Source of the DNA: Pegea sp. RAD2-039
Taxonomy: Eukaryota > Chordata > Thaliacea > Salpida > Salpidae
NCBI GenBank assembly: GCA_034620365.1
Contig: JAQGEQ010000139.1
Coordinates: forward strand, 124,001-188,000
Length of the DNA stretch: 64,000 nucleotides
Reading direction: 5' to 3'
The translations under genes were made by a program, and so were the position numbers. The notes beneath the pieces were generated by a model, which ran no database searches, was not told the DNA's origin, and saw only the letters and a program-made list of their open reading frames with translations. Within the stretch, counting starts at the first letter, position 1. Each line of letters opens with the position of its first letter. Below, in pieces: positions 60,107 to 64,000 of this stretch.

Positions 60107-62907
60107 AAATACTTGAAAAAAGAATATATTAAAAAAAAAATTAAGCAATAACTCGGTAAAAGGTTTTTATGGTTTCTCAGTAAGCCTATTTCTATTTTAT
60201 GATAAACGTACACTATTAAGGGTTATTATGATGAGGTTACTATTAAGGCCTTATTGAAGGTTCTGAAAAGCCTAGTTTGTCCTGAGATTTATATTCTTGG
60301 GGATTTTAATTTTAGTAGAATTGATTGGAATAACCCAAATTTAGCATTCAATGGAAAATCGTTTAATTTGAATGGAGACAAAACTAATTCAGCCAATCTG
60401 AGTCATGTCTTTGTAAACTTCCTTGATGCCAATAGTCTATCTCAGATGGTTACTTTTCCAACCCAAGTTAGTGGTAATACTTTGGATCTTCTCATCACAT
60501 CAAAACCTGAGAACGTTATCTACGTTGATCAAAATGAACCTTTTGCTCTGACATGCGATCACAACATGATTGAATTCAAGCTCCATCAAACTTTTTCTAC
60601 GAACGTTAAAACTCCAAGCATACGGAACTTTTATCGTGGAAATTATAACAGTATAAACAAGTTTTTATCAGGTGTTGACTGGATTTCTGTTTTCAACTCT
60701 ACCGAAGACATCAATGATATCTACTCGAGGTTTACTAACATTGTTAATGAGTCAATTAAAAAGTTCATACCTTTATATAGAGTCAACAAAAAACCACACT
60801 TGCCAAGATATTTAAGGAATTTACAGCATTTGAAAAACCTCTTATACAAACAAACTAAAACAGATCCTTCCATCAAACCTCTATACAAAGATCTTTGTCT
60901 AGTCTACAAGAAATCAGTTTATAGCTTCTATTTAGGAAAAGAAAGTGCAATCTTATCTTCACCTAGCAAGAAAACGTTTTTTGGCTTCATTAATCACAAG
61001 CTTAAGGCGAGATCTCATCTACCTCCCTTGCTTGATAACGCTAATCAGCTGGTGATGGAACCAAAGAATAAAGCTGAATTGCTAAACAAACAATTTGAAA
61101 AGGTTTTTATAACCGATGATGGCAATACTCCTACTATTTCCTACTCCAATATCCTTTCAAATATCTCTGAGATGGTAGATCTAGACATAACAGCTGATAT
61201 AGTATCTAAGGCTATTTCTTCTCTAAAATCAACAGTTTCCAACACCCCAGATCAAATCCCAGCTTTGTTTTTAAGAAAAAGTACTTCTTTAGCGCTACCC
61301 TTATCGCTACTCTTTAACATGACTCTTAAGCGGGGAAGACTTCCACAAATTTGGAAGAATGCTATTATTACTCCAATTTATAAGAAGGGTCCCAGAAACA
61401 CTGCACTTAACTACAGACCAGTTTCGCTGACTTCGGTTATCTGCAGAACTCAAGAACACATCATTCACAACCATATAACTAGCCATTTGACGGAGCATCA
61501 TCTAATATCTGATGTCCAGCATGGCTTTGTAAAGCAAAGATCTTCTTTGACTCAACATCTCAATTTTTTCAATGAGCTTACAGCTCATTACGAAAGTAAT
61601 ACTCCATGTGACATCATATACCTTGATTTTGCTAAAGCTTTTGATTCTGTTCCACACAACAAGCTCATTACTGTATTGAAAAACATAAAAATCAGCAACT
61701 CTATCTTAAAATGGATTGAAGATTTCTTATCAGGTAGAACCCAACGAACCCGTGTAGAAAGATCTTTATCTACTCCTAGTAAAGTCACCAGCGGCGTTCC
61801 TCAAGGTTCCGTCCTGGGTCCACTTCTCTTTTTGATTTTCATTGAAGACCTCATCAGAAGACTAATAACAGTAGACAATGTCAGTGTGTTTGTGTATGCA
61901 GACGACATCAAGCTATTATCTGGTTCTCACTCAAAACTCCAAACTGCACTAAATATTGTAGAAAACTGGTCTGCGAATTGGCAACTTAAAATCCAGCCAA
62001 CAAAGTCTGAAGTTATAACATTCTCCCGTAAGCCAGCTGCCAACTTCAGCAACCAATACTACATCAATGGATCTATTCTTGAACGAGTATCCTCAGTCAT
62101 AGACCTCGGCATTACTCTGACATCTGACTTCAAATGGCACAGTTACGTTTCCAGAATCTTTGGAAAATCTATCAAGCTTGTCCACCTCATCATAAAGACT
62201 TTTAATTCTAAAGACCCATGGTTTTACGTGAACCTTTTCAAACTGTACATACGCCCTATTCTTGAATACAATGTCAGTGCATGGATGCCATATCAAGTTG
62301 GTGATGTCAGAAAAATCGAATCTCTTCAGGCAAAATTTACGAGATTGGTTTGCAGGAAACTTAATATCAAATACGAGAGTTATAAGCATCGTCTCAGCTT
62401 CTTCAATCTAGATACTTTGGAAATCCGAAGAATCAAATACGACCTTATTCTGATTTTTGAAATTATTCACAACCTAATTGATCTTCAGTTTGATGACTTT
62501 TTCTCCATTAGTCCCTCCCTCAAGTTATATCAACTTAGAAGACATAAATTACATCTTAATAAGCCCACTCCACCAGCAACGTTAACCAGATTAAGTTTTT
62601 TCTCATACCGCACAATCAGTACATGGAACAATCTGCCATCAGAGATTGTCATGTCAAAATCACTTATGCTGTTCAAGAAAAAGCTGAATTGTTATAATAT
62701 CGCCAACATTGCCATTTCTAAACTGTGAATTTTTCTCTTTTACAATACTATGATTCTGTGTAATTCTTCATTGTCATATACTTTTTCGTTTACACGTCAA
62801 ATAGATCTAATTTGTGAGAATGTGTGTTAGCGAGAGGTGCTCTCTTTAGGCACCCTCCTTCACATTTATTGTAATAAATAAATAAATAAATAAATACTTG
62901 AAAAAAG
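60107..62907 (+). mobile_element. LINE-A copy 7, 5'-truncated insertion with target-site duplication
   Basis: Insertion 60123-62891 flanked by the 16-bp duplication AAATACTTGAAAAAAG (60107-60122 and 62892-62907). It begins inside the endonuclease domain, so it is 5'-truncated. It ends with the family 3' hairpin (GAGAGGTGCTCTCTTTAGGC, then ACCCTC; 62832-62857), CACATTTATTGTAATAAATA and a run of AAAT/AATA repeats. The clean duplication and open reading frame point to a fairly recent event. It is the best copy in the window for defining the family. Confidence 0.93.
60206..62728 (+). CDS. LINE-A ORF2: partial endonuclease plus reverse transcriptase, open frame
   Basis: An uninterrupted frame of about 840 codons with no ATG at its 5' end, because the element is truncated. 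Residues early in the frame contain the endonuclease ILGDFNFSRIDW and CDHNMIEFKL motifs (the conserved GDFN and DH pair of APE-type endonucleases). The N-terminal catalytic half is missing. The RT domain follows: TPDQIPALFLRK, LNYRPVSLTSVICRTQEHII, ISDVQHGFVKQRSSLTQHL, palm A YLDFAKAFDSVPHNKL, GVPQGSVLGPLLFLIF and catalytic VYADDIKLLSG, then thumb and C-terminus (YKHRLSFFNLDTLEIRRIKY). RT catalytic residues look intact, but self-mobilisation is unlikely without the complete endonuclease and ORF1. Confidence 0.9.
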   Translation, partial: TYTIKGYYDEVTIKALLKVLKSLVCPEIYILGDFNFSRIDWNNPNLAFNGKSFNLNGDKTNSANLSHVFVNFLDANSLSQMVTFPTQVSGNTLDLLITSKPENVIYVDQNEPFALTCDHNMIEFKLHQTFSTNVKTPSIRNFYRGNYNSINKFLSGVDWISVFNSTEDINDIYSRFTNIVNESIKKFIPLYRVNKKPHLPRYLRNLQHLKNLLYKQTKTDPSIKPLYKDLCLVYKKSVYSFYLGKESAILSSPSKKTFFGFINHKLKARSHLPPLLDNANQLVMEPKNKAELLNKQFEKVFITDDGNTPTISYSNILSNISEMVDLDITADIVSKAISSLKSTVSNTPDQIPALFLRKSTSLALPLSLLFNMTLKRGRLPQIWKNAIITPIYKKGPRNTALNYRPVSLTSVICRTQEHIIHNHITSHLTEHHLISDVQHGFVKQRSSLTQHLNFFNELTAHYESNTPCDIIYLDFAKAFDSVPHNKLITVLKNIKISNSILKWIEDFLSGRTQRTRVERSLSTPSKVTSGVPQGSVLGPLLFLIFIEDLIRRLITVDNVSVFVYADDIKLLSGSHSKLQTALNIVENWSANWQLKIQPTKSEVITFSRKPAANFSNQYYINGSILERVSSVIDLGITLTSDFKWHSYVSRIFGKSIKLVHLIIKTFNSKDPWFYVNLFKLYIRPILEYNVSAWMPYQVGDVRKIESLQAKFTRLVCRKLNIKYESYKHRLSFFNLDTLEIRRIKYDLILIFEIIHNLIDLQFDDFFSISPSLKLYQLRRHKLHLNKPTPPATLTRLSFFSYRTISTWNNLPSEIVMSKSLMLFKKKLNCYNIANIAISKL

Positions 62908-63944
62908 GTAATTTCATCAAATTAATACTTTTATAAATAGATTCTCAAACATCTGCTTTAACTATTATGAGCTTTACATCAAAAAGCTGGTATTGCTAGA
63001 AAGAAGTCATAAATATTAGTATTTTGATAAATCATGAAATATTATTAGTTAGGTGTGCAACCTAAATCTGTTATTCTAAAATTTTCATCTAAAACCTCTA
63101 AGAGATTATTTACTTTCTGGGTCAGAAGAAAGACTTCATATATTCATTAAAAATTAATCATCTAATTTTACCATTGACATATCAATAATCGATAAATATT
63201 CTCCCATTACCGTAAGCTATAAGAAATAATAGAAATCTGAACCTTGAGTAATATTTTTATTGTTGCTGACAATTTTCCAGTTATCATAAAACCTTTCATT
63301 AGATTTCTTTTATGACAAACCTTTAAAATAGTTAGAAAGCGTGTTTTTGGAAAAGCCAATTTCGGCCAATGAAACAACTACGTAATTAAATTTTGAGTAT
63401 GACAATAGTTAAGTCGATAAACATCTGACGTAGCAAGTTTACTTTCATAGATAGTGAATTAAGATACTGTATTTGTTGTGGTTTACATTGAAGTTTAATT
63501 TTTAGAAATTATTTTTATCACAATTTTTACTATGAATAGATGTAAAGTAATTTATCCAATTTGGATTTAATCACAAAAAAAATTATTGTTTATTAACAAT
63601 TTTCATTCTTTTTTGTCACTGATTTCAAATAAATTATTAAAGAAGTCATTCTTATCTTCAATGCATCCTTAATTTTCACTGAATTCTATTTTTTTAAAGA
63701 ATCTTAACTTAAATAGAAATTGTTTTTTAAATTAGTTATTTAATTTATATTTAAATCAGAATGTTTAAAAAACTACTTTAAGATAAAAGTCACGTTTTTT
63801 ATTTATTTTTTTATCATTCTTAACAAAATTTAATAATTTTTTAAAATCTCAGGAAAATTATTAGAAAAATATTTTGAGTTTTATTTTTAAATGAATTTTT
63901 AACAGAGTATTTTAATTTATGAAAAATAAAAAAAACTATTAGAA
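62908..63944. other. AT-rich sequence, nothing recognised
   Basis: No convincing exon on either strand and no repeat match. It contains the presumed promoter of the gene that may start at 63945. Confidence 0.45.
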
Positions 63945-64000
63945 ATGTCTTTACCATTTGAAGAAGATATATTTTCTGATTTTAACTTTGGTAACTATTT
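63945..64000 (+). CDS. Possible gene start running off the window
   Basis: An ATG at 63945 opens MSLPFEEDIFSDFNFGNYF up to the window edge. The acidic, balanced composition contrasts with the surrounding AT-rich sequence. A possible donor (TTTG|GTAACT) occurs at 63990. Only 18 codons are visible and no family can be named. Confidence 0.35.
   Translation, partial: MSLPFEEDIFSDFNFGNY

Noticed and set aside
61307..61788. Minus-strand frames within the LINE-A ORF2
   Set aside because: Antisense shadows of a long, motif-bearing reverse transcriptase frame.
1..64000. CRISPR arrays, operons, bacterial origins or phage genes
   Set aside because: No spaced direct repeats of CRISPR type; intron-rich genes and a U1 snRNA show this is eukaryotic nuclear DNA.

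Overview
The window is nuclear DNA from a small, fast-evolving, strongly AT-rich metazoan. Genes are split by short GT-AG introns (several only about 50 nt), a spliceosomal U1 snRNA gene is present, and the protein-coding genes are animal families (KICSTOR subunit ITFG2, mucolipin/TRPML, a nuclear receptor, mitochondrial GTPBP6). All are clearly homologous to bilaterian proteins but divergent, so an invertebrate with accelerated sequence evolution is the best reading. The sequence alone does not fix the phylum.

Layout. Positions 1-36,300 are mostly transposon debris. The first 10 kb hold a large AT-rich repeat present as two direct copies (about 1415-3826 and 8190-9827), the first running into a long inverted repeat (arms about 1.13 kb, 2895-4026 and 5003-6127). 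After that come Ty3/Gypsy LTR retrotransposon remnants (9.8-11 kb, 29.3-31.5 kb, 35.4-35.7 kb), two unrelated non-LTR families (LINE-A, seven copies across the window; LINE-B, three copies), a mariner/Tc1 transposase remnant and a tRNA-Ser-like relic. One small gene for a predicted secreted protein (24,880-26,685, minus) sits in this region.

Positions 37,790-42,641 (minus) carry a nuclear receptor gene with a long acidic/serine-rich N-terminus and a complete two-zinc-finger DNA-binding domain. No ligand-binding domain could be found by eye; the reading that best fits the splice phases ends shortly after the DNA-binding domain. About 5 kb without recognisable features follows.

Positions 47,759-59,359 are the gene-dense part: ITFG2 (plus, 9 exons), GTPBP6/HflX (plus, 9 exons) with a U1 snRNA gene inside its seventh intron, an unrecognised 3-exon gene (minus, convergent with GTPBP6), and a 14-exon mucolipin/TRPML channel gene (minus). 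ITFG2 and TRPML both act at the lysosome (mTORC1 nutrient sensing and lysosomal cation release), though adjacency need not mean co-regulation.

The right end has a 5'-truncated but open-frame LINE-A insertion (60,123-62,891) flanked by a 16-bp target-site duplication, and a possible gene start running off the window at 63,945.

All exon models were spliced by hand from reading frame, splice-site dinucleotides and phase. No alignment or database search was run.
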